NCBI RefSeq assembly: GCF_032854445.1
Contig: NC_088295.1
Span: 61,177,249 to 61,241,248, forward strand
Length of the DNA stretch: 64,000 nt
Reading direction: 5' to 3'
DNA from: Liolophura sinensis
Lineage: Eukaryota > Mollusca > Polyplacophora > Chitonida > Chitonidae
This document shows positions 48,968 through 57,637 of this stretch, piece after piece. Numbering within the stretch: the first letter of the stretch is position 1; each line of letters starts with the position of its first letter. The notes below the pieces were generated by a model. It was given only the letters and a program-made list of their open reading frames with translations, did no database searches and had not been told where the DNA came from. Made by a program: the position numbers and the translations under genes.

Positions 48968-49578
48968 GTTGTATTTGACACCCCCAAAGAGGTCCTTGGC
49001 AAGAAATGCTCGGCGGCATTTTGATATCCTAGGCCAACAACAAAAATCTGCACTGACAGACTTCTTTAGTATTCACGGTATGCAGGAGCAGCCAGACGCA
49101 TCCAAAATTAGACAGCAGTTATTAAATATAGCCCAGCTGGTCGACAAGCCCGCTCCCTTTCTCAAGAAAATGAAGCAAGGTATTCCACCTGTACACATGG
49201 ACATGTTCTGGCCTCTACTGACAACTTATGGTATTGATTTGGTCTTCAGGAAACTGAGGCCTACCTCCAGAAAAGTTCTTGAATGTATCAAGTCTACTGA
49301 GGAAATAATGCGCCCTGATGAAGAAAGGGCGTTATATTTCATCAAACAGATTGTGTCACTATTAGACCCTGACGATCTAGCTTACTTGCTTTTTGTTCAT
49401 CACGGGCAGTACACTGATGCCAGACAACATCAATGTGTCCTTCCGCAATGTGTGTGGGGAGAGTCGATGTCCAGTGACGCACACATGTTGAAACCTAACT
49501 AAGCTCCCATCGTCATACACCTCTGTACAGGACCTCTAGCGGGAATTTCGGGCTATATTAGCATGTTCGCACTTTTGA
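48968..49578 (+). pseudogene. Pseudogene piece 5: remainder of HECT domain with catalytic Cys, disrupted
   Basis: After the TTTTTTTCTGCTCAG acceptor the frame reads YLTPPKRSLARNARRHFDIL, then LLNIAQLVDKPAPFLKKMKQ, FWPLLTTYGID and LLDPDDLAYL. This is the helical middle of HECT proteins. Near 49390 (a CTTTTT run) the reading frame slips. In the new frame come FITGSTLMPDNINVSFRNV and a THTC motif whose cysteine (TGT at 49486-49488) is the expected ubiquitin-accepting residue. It is followed at once by TGA (49489), then KLPSSYTSVQDL, TAG (49537) and REFRAILACSHF before the final stop (49576). Frameshift plus two stops after the cysteine make this a decayed exon. Confidence 0.75.
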
Positions 49579-50945
49579 AATGTCCATTCTTTAAGTGAAA
49601 GAAAACATAAGCATAGCCCCATAGAGCCACGGATGCCGGTACCTTACAATATGTTTTAGTATGACATGGCTGTACACAGCGAAGAAAACTAGTTACACCT
49701 TTGCGCCTAGGGATAATCTTCCCTAACCCATGCTATCAGCAACTTGTTTGGCGCTACATTGTCATATTCTTAGCTTTATGGAAAATTGTAATAATAACAA
49801 ATTTAGGATGGTGTCAAAATGGGAAGAAATATCAGATTTCGAATGGCACTAATGGAGGATCTTTGATTTGTTCATTTTCTGAAAAAGGTCATTAAAAGGA
49901 AACAAAGAAAAAACAAAGGTCAAGGTAACTTCAGATTTACATAAGTTTTCGGTAATAATTCTTTCAAGCCAAGCCTTCCAATGCATAGCCACTCCTCATA
50001 CAGGCTGGTCGCTACCTAGCCTTGATGAAGTACCTGCCCTTAATGTTCATGGTACACCAGGATAATTGAGCAAAGAACTAGGCGGCTGCATTTGACTTAA
50101 CTGATATTAGCAAAAATCCTGCTTTCTAGGGCATGAGTTGCAAAGTTGACATTGCGTGCGATGGTAGAACAATACACACCATACATATTTCATTGATGTA
50201 CGCCCATACATGTAAAAAAATGATACTAGGTTTCATTAGTTGCAAGTATGGTATAGCATACACTGTTGAGCAGTTTCTTGGTTTTCATACTTGTACATAT
50301 ATGAAACTAGAAATATTCCATCAACCACGTGAAAAGTTCGAGTCTTTCGTGATAGTCGGTCGACATTGTATTATGATGCATGGCCATCAGCTGTTGGCAT
50401 CTGTGCGCGAAGTCCGGCTCGCATATATTTGGTGGTGGAGGTTGACAGAATTCAGTGTAAATGTGCTGCAATATATTGGGCGAAGCAGCAGTTCTGTAGT
50501 CAACACAGTCTGGAAAAAAGGATTATAAGAATTCAGTTTTAAGCTTTTATTTATAATGGATGAGAGAAAACCGTGTAGAATGCGCTATACTATTTGGATG
50601 AAATCTTCCATTATCTTTCCAGGCTTGATTATGTTTCATTTTCTCCGACTTTTGTTCGTATCACGCCCACTTACAGCAGTAAGAGAAGGCTAACTTAACA
50701 GTGCATACAACTGTACACCTTCGTGCTGTGCATCTATACCTGAGGTCAGTACCTCTAGCCTTCATGTTCATTAAAATTTATATAGCAAAATAAGCACTGA
50801 ATGCAAATAAAAATTTTGGTACGTTTACTACGTACGTTTTCAAACCTTTTATATCATGTATTTTGTTCTACAGGACGGATGTGCCCATAAAATTCCTTTG
50901 AAATTAAAAACAACGCATCCTAGTTCATACCTACCTTGGTATGGT
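49579..50945. other. Unannotated stretch
   Basis: A 131-codon plus frame at 50133-50528 has no recognisable domain and is not called. No repeat was identified. Confidence 0.45.
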
Positions 50946-51202
50946 GGCCTCCGTGGCCGAAGTGCATAGGGTGCCGGCGGGGTGCAATGACCCAGGGGCC
51001 TGTCATCAATGAGGCCGCTTTAAGTTCAAGTCTAGCTCATGCTGGCTTCCTCTCCAATCATATGTGGGAAGGTCTTCCAGCAACGTGTGTTTCCCCCCGG
51101 GCTCTATCAAGTTTCCTCCTACTATAATGCTGTCCGTCATAGTATAAGCAAAGTATACTATAACGCAGAGTACGGCGTTCTCAACGCCATTCAAATAAAT
51201 AA
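50946..51202 (+). mobile_element. tRNA-derived SINE, nearly full-length
   Basis: GGCCTCCGTGGCCGAAGTGC (head), AATGACCCAGGGGCC, AAGTTCAAGTCTAGC, CTGGCTTCCTCTCCAATCAT, GTGGGAAGGTCTTCCAGCAA, GAGTACGGCGTTCTCAACGC and (AAAT)n are in order. A ~25-bp deletion follows CAACGTG. Confidence 0.85.
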
Positions 51203-51910
51203 CTAACCTTGATTTGTTGTTATGTATGAACTACATGCGTCTTTTACGAGCAGAACCTCAAGTGCATAACACTGTGCAGGCTCTCGCCATAAATATTGTA
51301 TCTTAACATGCTTACCATAAAGGTCAAGTGCAAATTACAATATATCTGGTTTCCCTGCGATATTCTCTCCCATGTGACTATCGCGAACATAACCTTGATT
51401 CCAGTCCATCATTTAAGTGTCCAACTCATTCTGAATAAACCGTGTAAATGAAAACCGCAGACATTCTCTGAATGAATACAAAATGCCACAAGAAGAAAAG
51501 AGTCGTTAAGAAGAAAACGAACGCGTAAATAGTTGTAACTCTGAGGGCCGATGAGAACACAGTGTAAGTGACATAGTCTCTTAACGTTGACCTACTGTTG
51601 TGTTTTGTGCGCAGTCAAACGAACCCTGTGTACCAGTTTAAAGGCCAGTGTAAGATGATGCTGTCTTCTGTTGTTATAGATCTGACATGATTTAAACCTA
51701 TCATTGTAGCCATTGCCATGCGTGCAATGATGATGACCATAATAATGAATAGTTAATCTTAACAGCACGGCCAATGGTAATAAAGATGTCACCAGTGTTG
51801 TTGTTGTGTTTAAAATTAGCTTGTTATGAACATCAAAGCATAAATATGTTCTGTAATCCTACCAGTACGGCATCCAATAATGTTTTAAACACTGAGAAGT
51901 ATGTACTTAC
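51203..51910. other. Unannotated stretch
   Basis: No gene or repeat recognised. Confidence 0.5.
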
Positions 51911-52049
51911 ACAGTAAGTCTGTGGTTAATATCTATGTGTCCTTCAGATTCAAGGTCCTTGAAAAGATCTATCCAAAACTGACACCCTCCTTCACGACAA
52001 CTTCGCCAGAAGCGTTCTATTCTCTGTTTAAACAAAGCAAAATAGTTGC
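51911..52049 (-). CDS. Exon of an integrase-core-domain protein (DDE type), fragment
   Basis: On the minus strand a pyrimidine-rich acceptor (CATATCCTGTCTCACAG) and a consensus donor (GTAAGTAC, 51910-51903) bound a 139-bp exon. It contains QRIERFWRSCREGGCQFWID followed by LFKDLESEGHIDI. The pattern RIERxWR...FxxLFxxLExxGxLDI is typical of the integrase-core proteins related to transposon integrases that are multicopy in many invertebrates and fish. The usual residues just before RIER (often SxHNQ) are replaced by NYFALFK, so the exon may be decayed. The catalytic D,D-35-E residues would lie on upstream (higher-coordinate) exons, which I could not find. Confidence 0.5.
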
Positions 52050-52614
52050 CTGTGAGACAGGATATGATGTTACGTTTAATGTGGCGTTTTCTGATTTCTG
52101 TCAATCAATACTTGGAGTGATACGTTAAATTCATGCTAATGCAATTTGCCTTAAGGTTTTGCCCACTAAGCCAGAAGAGGGTTTTGATCCTCATATTATG
52201 AAATTTATGTTCAAAATGGTTAGGATCACTTGGAGTCTCATTGTAAAGACGCATTATTAAATATTAATAATGGCGTGTATCATGTCAATTAAAAACATCC
52301 AAAAACATATCACATATAACTGAAGTAAGAAGGCTTGTGTATACACGCCAACATTAATACTTTTGAACGGTAGTGGAGGAGCACATAATTCGTGTTGCAA
52401 CTAAAGCACTCATCTTCTGGATGGTGTTTAGTACAGACATTACTTGATTCGAAGGTGATGGTCCAGTGATAACACTCTTATTGCCAGCCATATCGTCAAA
52501 GTGATCCAATCTGAATGACACCTGCATATCTTCGATTCGGGACACGCCTACGTTGACAAAATTCAAAAGTGAATAATCTAAATGTGCAAGTATGCAATTA
52601 ATATTATAATTATA
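52050..52614. other. Unannotated stretch
   Basis: The region 52350-52566 is open on the minus strand for 70 codons but has no recognisable domain. Confidence 0.4.
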
Positions 52615-52823
52615 GGTTATTGGATTGTATGGTCCTGTATGGACGAGTCCTGGGCGCCCAGGAAAGGGACGAGCTTGCGAGTCCCTATCCGGCGCCCAGG
52701 ACGAGTTATTGGATTGTATGGTCCTGTATGGACGAGTCCTGGGCGCCCAGGAAAGGGACGAGCTTGCGAGTCCCTATCCGGCGCCCAGGACGAGTCCATA
52801 CAGGACCATACAATCCAATAACC
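52615..52823. mobile_element. Palindromic MITE with an exact internal 89-bp duplication
   Basis: The left end GGTTATTGGATTGTATGGTC then CTGTATGGAC pairs with the right end GTCCATACAGG...CAATCCAATAACC. The arms are about 44 bp with mismatches only in the centre GAG/CTC. The block GTTATTGG...CCAGGACGA at 52616-52704 is repeated without change at 52705-52793. Each unit has GGGCGCC and an inner AGGGAC...GTCCCT stem. The outside bases are ATA on the left and TAT on the right, so the target duplication is AT-rich and short. It has no coding capacity; the frames of 60-81 codons here are translations of the palindrome. Confidence 0.8.
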
Positions 52824-53212
52824 TATTTATTATACACCCACTTGTCAAAAACAAACTCGTAAGTAAATAAACTCGAACGCTAAACAAATTGGGTAAAACC
52901 GTGCTAATTATTTCATATCGCGTAACAATAGCGGATATTAAATATGGAATACTGAATGGAGCACTTTCATTGGGTGACTGAAAACTGGGTCAGGTGGTAT
53001 TTTACAAACGGAAGTGTAAAGAAAAGGAATGCAGACGTTTCAGTGTAAATTAGTTCAGTTATTGAAAACTGCGCCACCGAACAGACAAGTGTAATCTTTA
53101 CAGGATGGGGACGAAAGAGAAGTAGAGTTTGCTGACAAAGTTAGCTAATTATCCGTGAGATTCTGTGAGGAAGTTGATGGCGGAAGTTGACGAAAACTTC
53201 GTTTGTGTGCAC
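52824..53212. other. Unannotated stretch
   Basis: No gene or repeat recognised. Confidence 0.5.
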
Positions 53213-53390
53213 TCAAAATGACCGACGAGGGAGTGGAAGCGCTGGAGATGGTTGGCTGAAGGCGCGATTGCCCTGAAGTAGACTCGACATTTGCTTCTGC
53301 TCTACGTGATCTAATTTAGAATCATACTCCTGGATGCTAGCAAGGGATTTGTGTCCGGTGACCTGCATAATTTTATGTGGAGCGACGCGG
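53213..53390 (-). pseudogene. C-terminal fragment of a Crypton/DIRS-like tyrosine recombinase
   Basis: The frame contains PHKIMQVTGHKSLASIQEYD followed by SKLDHVEQKQ. The His of GHK and the Tyr of EYD are nine residues apart, the spacing of the last conserved His/Trp and the nucleophilic Tyr in tyrosine recombinases. IMQVTGHKS is typical of Crypton- and DIRS-type enzymes and their domesticated relatives. The upstream R and H-x-x-R active-site boxes are not found: sequence before the fragment reads CRRHNNHGR without the expected helix. The copy is therefore truncated, and the adjacent palindrome and Tc1 insertion lie on its 5' side. It could also be the terminal exon of a host gene of that origin. 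Confidence 0.65.
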
Positions 53391-53472
53391 CCATGATTGT
53401 TGTGTCGTCTGCATGTTGACAAACAAAAAGTAGTCCGTACGTGTGACGTCACAGTTACAACTGTCCAATATA

Positions 53473-55004
53473 TACTATCCAAAAAAAGAAACGCATAACC
53501 CGATTTTTTGCGGAGGTGATGCAGTCTTTTTCAATTATGCATAACTAAATAAGAATTGCTATTCTGCAAATATTTTTTTACACAGATTAAGGAAGGGTCC
53601 ATATCTAGACAACAAGGCCATCAACTTGAGGTAAGACACTCACAATGAGTCTCCCACTTGAGTGGAATGTCAGTATCTGTTGTGACCACCAAGGGCACGA
53701 ATAACAGTTCTGACACGCCTTGTCATGGACTGGATGAGACGCTGGATAGAGGCCTGGGGAATGTTCTGCCACTCCTCCTGCAAACATGCAACTTGTTCTT
53801 GAAGCATTTGGGGTTGAGGTTGACGTTGGCGTAGACGTCGATCAAGTTCATCCCACAGATGCTCAATTGGGTTAAGATCCGGGGAACGGGACGGCCAGGG
53901 TAGCACATTTACATTGTTTTCGGCGAGGAAGTCTCTTGTGACACGTGCCGTGTGCGGTCTGGCGTTGTCCTGCTGGAACAACTCCCGCTGAACGTCAATG
54001 ACAGGTAAGAGGTGTGGCTGCAGGATGGTGTCTCGGTAGCGTACGGCCGTAAGATTTCCCTGAACGTGGATAAGATTTGTACGACCAGTATACGATATTG
54101 CTGCCCACATCATCACATTCCCTCCACCAAATCTGTCCACTTGGTGTACGCAGTTAGGGGCATAACGTTCGTGAGCACGTCTGTAAACCCGGTTTCTACC
54201 ATCACGTCTCTGCAATAGGAATCTGGACTCATCACTGAACCAAATGCGTCGCCAGTTGCGTAGATTCCATGCAGTCACGTTGTTACACCATCGGAGGCGA
54301 TTGGCGCGATGGTGAGGACGCAGCACGATCCCAACATAGGGCCTCCTGGCTCTCAGTCCATGTTCCCTCAGCCTGTTCCTCACTGTCTGACCTGATATCC
54401 TCCTCAGTCCCGGTATGCTGGCTGCTGTGCTTTCAGCTGTAGCACAACGGTCACGCAAATGGAGGACCCTTATGTAGCGATCTTGGGCTGCTGTAGTGAC
54501 ACGTGGTCGACCTGAACGCCGACGGTCATTTGTTGTCCCAGTATTGTTGTAGCGGGCAGCAAGCCGTGAAATCGTGCTCTGGCTGACGTGTAGACGCCTA
54601 GAAATGGACGATTGGGACTCTCCAGCTTGAAGTCTTCCAATGGCAATATTTCTTGTGACAGTGTCAAGACGTGGCATGTTGAATCAGCTTGAAAACACCA
54701 CTTGAAAGACGCCGATTTCCGGCCCGAAGTTGCGGTTTTATAGTCACACACTGCATGCTTTCCATGCGTAAGTTCGGCGTGTAAGACTGCACGTGATGCA
54801 GTGTGGTGCTGTATTTTTTACTTCTTCCAAAAACGGCCTCCAAACTCAACATTTTCAACCAAGAAATGTTTTGAGGAATAAAATGTGTGCTAACTGTGAC
54901 TATTAACAATATTAAAACACATTTTGCTCATGAAATGAAGACAAAATGTATTTATTTCATTTTAAAATAAAACAAAACACCTATGCTTTTTTTTTTGGAT
55001 AGTA
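53473..55004 (-). mobile_element. Tc1/mariner-family DNA transposon, structurally complete
   Basis: The ends are inverted repeats of about 25 bp. The left is TACTATCCAAAAAAAGAAAC then GCATA. The right, in reverse complement, is TACTATCCAAAAAAAAAAGC then ATA. TA dinucleotides flank both sides (53471-53472 and 55005-55006) as the usual target duplication. The 1.53-kb length fits the family. A single intact transposase gene fills the centre. With intact ends and frame this copy could be recently active, or a source for shorter copies. No second copy occurs in the window. Confidence 0.9.
53670..54677 (-). CDS. Tc1-like transposase, 335 residues, DD34E
   Basis: It cuts and pastes the surrounding element by binding the inverted repeats and using two metal ions held by the DDE triad. 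The start is ATG of MPRLDTVTRN. Residues 10-45 form a helix-turn-helix (GESQSSISRRLHVSQSTISR). A GRPR motif sits at 56-59, and a second HTH follows at about 65-110. The catalytic residues are D149 (WFSDESRF), D237 (FQQDNARPH) and E272 (SPDLNPIEHLWDELDRR), with 34 residues between D237 and E272. The glycine-rich GGGNVMMWAAIS lies at 184-195. Length is normal for the family (about 335-350), and there is no stop or frameshift. It is intronless and GC-richer than its surroundings, as expected of a recent transposon arrival. Close to the Tcb1/Tc1 group as annotated in invertebrates. Confidence 0.95.
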   Translation of the reverse strand: MPRLDTVTRNIAIGRLQAGESQSSISRRLHVSQSTISRLAARYNNTGTTNDRRRSGRPRVTTAAQDRYIRVLHLRDRCATAESTAASIPGLRRISGQTVRNRLREHGLRARRPYVGIVLRPHHRANRLRWCNNVTAWNLRNWRRIWFSDESRFLLQRRDGRNRVYRRAHERYAPNCVHQVDRFGGGNVMMWAAISYTGRTNLIHVQGNLTAVRYRDTILQPHLLPVIDVQRELFQQDNARPHTARVTRDFLAENNVNVLPWPSRSPDLNPIEHLWDELDRRLRQRQPQPQMLQEQVACLQEEWQNIPQASIQRLIQSMTRRVRTVIRALGGHNRY

Positions 55005-55126
55005 TATTAAAAATATTGGACAGTTGTGTTTACTACATAATATAGTAGGCTCTGGACACTTAGGTGTATAATAACGACGTATATTGGTTGTTTTAGCTGA
55101 ACATAAATGTGTGTGATGTTTTAAAG

Positions 55127-55455
55127 GCTCTCTTTATAAGAGGACGTATCGATATGTTACTGACGACAAGAACACATGCCTGGTAAAAACGACGATACTA
55201 CTGAGGTTACCCTTATAAGAGGACGTATCGATATGTTATTGACGGCAAGAACAAATGCCTGGTAAAAACGACAATATTACTGAGCTTACCCTTTATAAGA
55301 GGACGTATCGATATGTTATTGAAGACAAGAACACATGCCTGGTAAAAACGACAATTATACTGAGCTTACCCTTTATAACAGGACGTATCGATATGTTACT
55401 GAAGACAAGAACACATGCCTGGTAAAAACGACAATAAATACTGAGCTTACCTTTT
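55127..55455. repeat. 80-bp minisatellite, four units
   Basis: AGGACGTATCGATATGTTA recurs at 55141, 55220, 55300 and 55380 (third and fourth periods exactly 80, the first 79), with GACAAGAACACATGCCTGGT, AAAAACGAC and TGAGCTTACC. Divergence between units is low (a few substitutions). The array ends in ACCTTTTATTTCTTTCAAG. No coding frame crosses all units. Confidence 0.9.
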
Positions 55456-57159
55456 ATTTCTTTCAAGAACACAACAAAGAATGATGCCACAATGGTATAT
55501 ATGCCATATTTATAGATTATGAATGTTTAGTACAATAGTCGCTTCACAAAATTGAAGATTCATATGAAACACCTGACCTGTTTTATTTCAAACACACGTA
55601 CCTACAAATGGGCTTCCGAAAAGTAGATGATGTATCTCCGTTTGTGGACTACGCAATCATTTAGAAAACTTCTTTTGTCTCGTTATTAGCATAATGAAGC
55701 AGTAATTTGATTAATAAACACTAAAAGCAATGTCCAGTGCAACAATGGTTTTGACTTGTCCCTAAGCATCCTTTCAAAATGTTCACGTACTGTAGTGAAG
55801 TGCCATGCAAGCCTGTCTATGATAGTGGATGGATCCAACCATTAAAGTTGTGAGTTGAAATGATTGGATGGACAATATGGACAGTCACGTGTACTGGTTT
55901 GACAAAATCGTTTTGCCTGTACAACAGACGTGATTTGTTTAAGGTGTCTGGTGCTGAAGCCGAGAATTACGCATGATTAGTATACTATTTCATTAGGGTT
56001 TTATGCTTATTGTATTGAATACCGTGATACATTGGTTACATGACGACCGTAAGGTTTATATGTGTAGTTAACTGGGCCCAAAACGAATGGCTTTTCAAAT
56101 AAACAATATAGGCTAAAACGGTGTAAAACTAAGGGAACGTTTTCATTTATTGACTTGGCTTAAGAATTTTGGATTTCATTTGTTGGGGTGAGATTTATGA
56201 GTGGGCACCCGCCTTGCGATGTAGATCTACGACCAAGCCATACATCTCACTGGTGGAGGGCCGGAAGCATAGGCTATACAAATGTTTACAAATGATGTAG
56301 CTATAACGTCATTATGAGGAAAATGAGAATTATACAATACCGTAAGCGTATGTCGTGTCTAGATTCCAACAGAGCACAAATTTTAATATTCCTGTACTCT
56401 GCAAAGAAATAATTTATCCTGACAACGTTAAGAAAAATACACTATTGTCATCATGGTCACCATGGTGGAAAGTACAACAGGGATATTAACAGAAGCTTGA
56501 CAATCTGCGGTAAAGGATACTGGAAGGCTGGTTTCTGTCGTCGGACAAAGATGTATATTGAGTTGTTGACATCTGCAATTACATAAAACTTTACTTTGAA
56601 AATGTAAGGTTTTTGATAAACACCCATAAAGGGCACAGCTGTGGAGAGCTTATACAGTCATGACGTTCCAAGCTTGAACATTAAACTGTTATTTTACTGC
56701 CTCTGCACTGACCATGTAATGCTGTACATAATAAATTAAAACCTTAGCACAAAATGAATAAACTACTCTCAACACCAGAAATGAAAGAGAGAAATGACTC
56801 TTCAACACCGCTAGAACGTGTTGAACAAGTTTTAAACGTGGTGTATATTTACACTCTAATTTGTCGTAACAACAGTGTGATTTATATACTAATTTGTGTA
56901 GCCGTTGTTGTTGTCGTAAATGATTTTAACCTTTGTTTGAATTTGCATTTTATATATGGTTTAGGTGTAAAATGCCTAAAAGAATTGAATGCTACAAATA
57001 CCAATCTTACAAATAATGTATTGGACGAAAGACCAGGGCCTAAATACATGTACAGATAAGTTGTTAAGAAAAAATCAAGAAAGTGTATATACATTTTTAT
57101 CTTGCAAACATTAGAGTAATGCTCTTCCGTTCATGCGCAATAGGAAATAAGAAAATGCG
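55456..57159. other. Unannotated stretch
   Basis: No gene was recognised. The 101-codon plus frame at 56754-57059 is AT-rich and hydrophobic by composition and is not called. Confidence 0.45.
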
Positions 57160-57637
57160 CTGGGACATTCTAGTCGGGAACGCGAGAACGCGAGATTAGT
57201 AAAACCGCGCAAGGTTATTGCTAATCTTGCGCGGTTTGTCAATAACCGAACGAGAATAACAAAATAACTCCTGCGGTTTTCGCTAATCTCGACTCTCGTG
57301 TTCTCGACCCGCGGGTTACATGACGGGACTTGCTAGTCGAGAACTCGACAACGCGAGATTAGTCAAACCGCGCGATGTTATTGCTAATCTCGCGCGGTCG
57401 ACAAACCCGCTCGAGAATAACAAGAAATAACAAGAACCGTGCTTTGCCACTCGCGAGTTTTTTCTAGAGTTCTCGACCCGCGGGTTTTTGACATGTCGAG
57501 AATAAGAGACAAGAGAAAACAATAAAAAGCTATAATCTAGCGCGGTTTTAGCTGTTCTGGCGTTCTCGAATTCTCGAGCCGCGGGTTATTAAAACACGCG
57601 ACAAGAGAAAGCGAGTGGTCGTATCCGTCTTCCATAC
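57160..57637 (-). repeat. CGCG-rich dyad repeat, copy B
   Basis: This is the inverted counterpart of copy A (43444-43903), better preserved. It contains a perfect 12-bp stem (AAACCGCGCAAG at 57202-57213, CTTGCGCGGTTT at 57226-57237) with a 12-base loop, and a second, imperfect one at about 57365-57400. CCGCGGGTT palindrome cores occur at about 57309, 57478 and 57591. Modules of the type CGCGAGATTAG[T/C]AA...AACCGCGC recur. The end is CCGTCTTCCATAC in both copies. No target duplication or protein was identified. Confidence 0.65.

Larger units (their letters stand above)
45088..49578 (+). pseudogene. SAM-like/HECT-domain E3 ubiquitin ligase pseudogene, five exon pieces
   Basis: Five plus-strand pieces with splice-like borders can be assigned: 45088-45199 (SAM-like), 45487-46047 (middle), 47628-47705, 47844-48006 (start of HECT N-lobe) and 48968-49578 (rest of HECT with the THTC catalytic-cysteine motif). 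Intact relatives transfer ubiquitin from E2 to substrate through that cysteine. The resemblance is to the G2E3-like HECT families that are multicopy in invertebrates. The gene is broken: at least three frame changes in the second piece, one frame change and two in-frame stops in the last, an unmatched exon phase between the second and third, and no sequence for the HECT part between GGL and YLTPPKR. SINE scraps and R1 repeats sit in the introns. Assembly indels could explain some frame changes, but not the missing exon. Confidence 0.75.
53457..55024. repeat. Palindrome split by a Tc1 insertion
   Basis: CAACTGTCCAATAT (53457-53471) and ATATTGGACAGTTG (55012-55025) are perfect reverse complements just outside the Tc1 element. 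Removing the transposon and one TA leaves 14-bp arms around a loop of about seven bases. It may be a terminal part of another element or a natural hairpin used as target. Confidence 0.7.

Noticed and set aside
50133-50528. 131-codon plus-strand frame
   Set aside because: Composition follows local base content; no family resemblance.
51901-52128. Plus-strand 75-codon frame as a continuation of the HECT gene
   Set aside because: The minus strand of the same stretch gives a recognisable integrase-core motif with consensus splice sites; the plus frame is its shadow.
52582-52870. Several overlapping 60-81 codon frames on both strands
   Set aside because: All are translations of the palindromic MITE and its duplicated unit.
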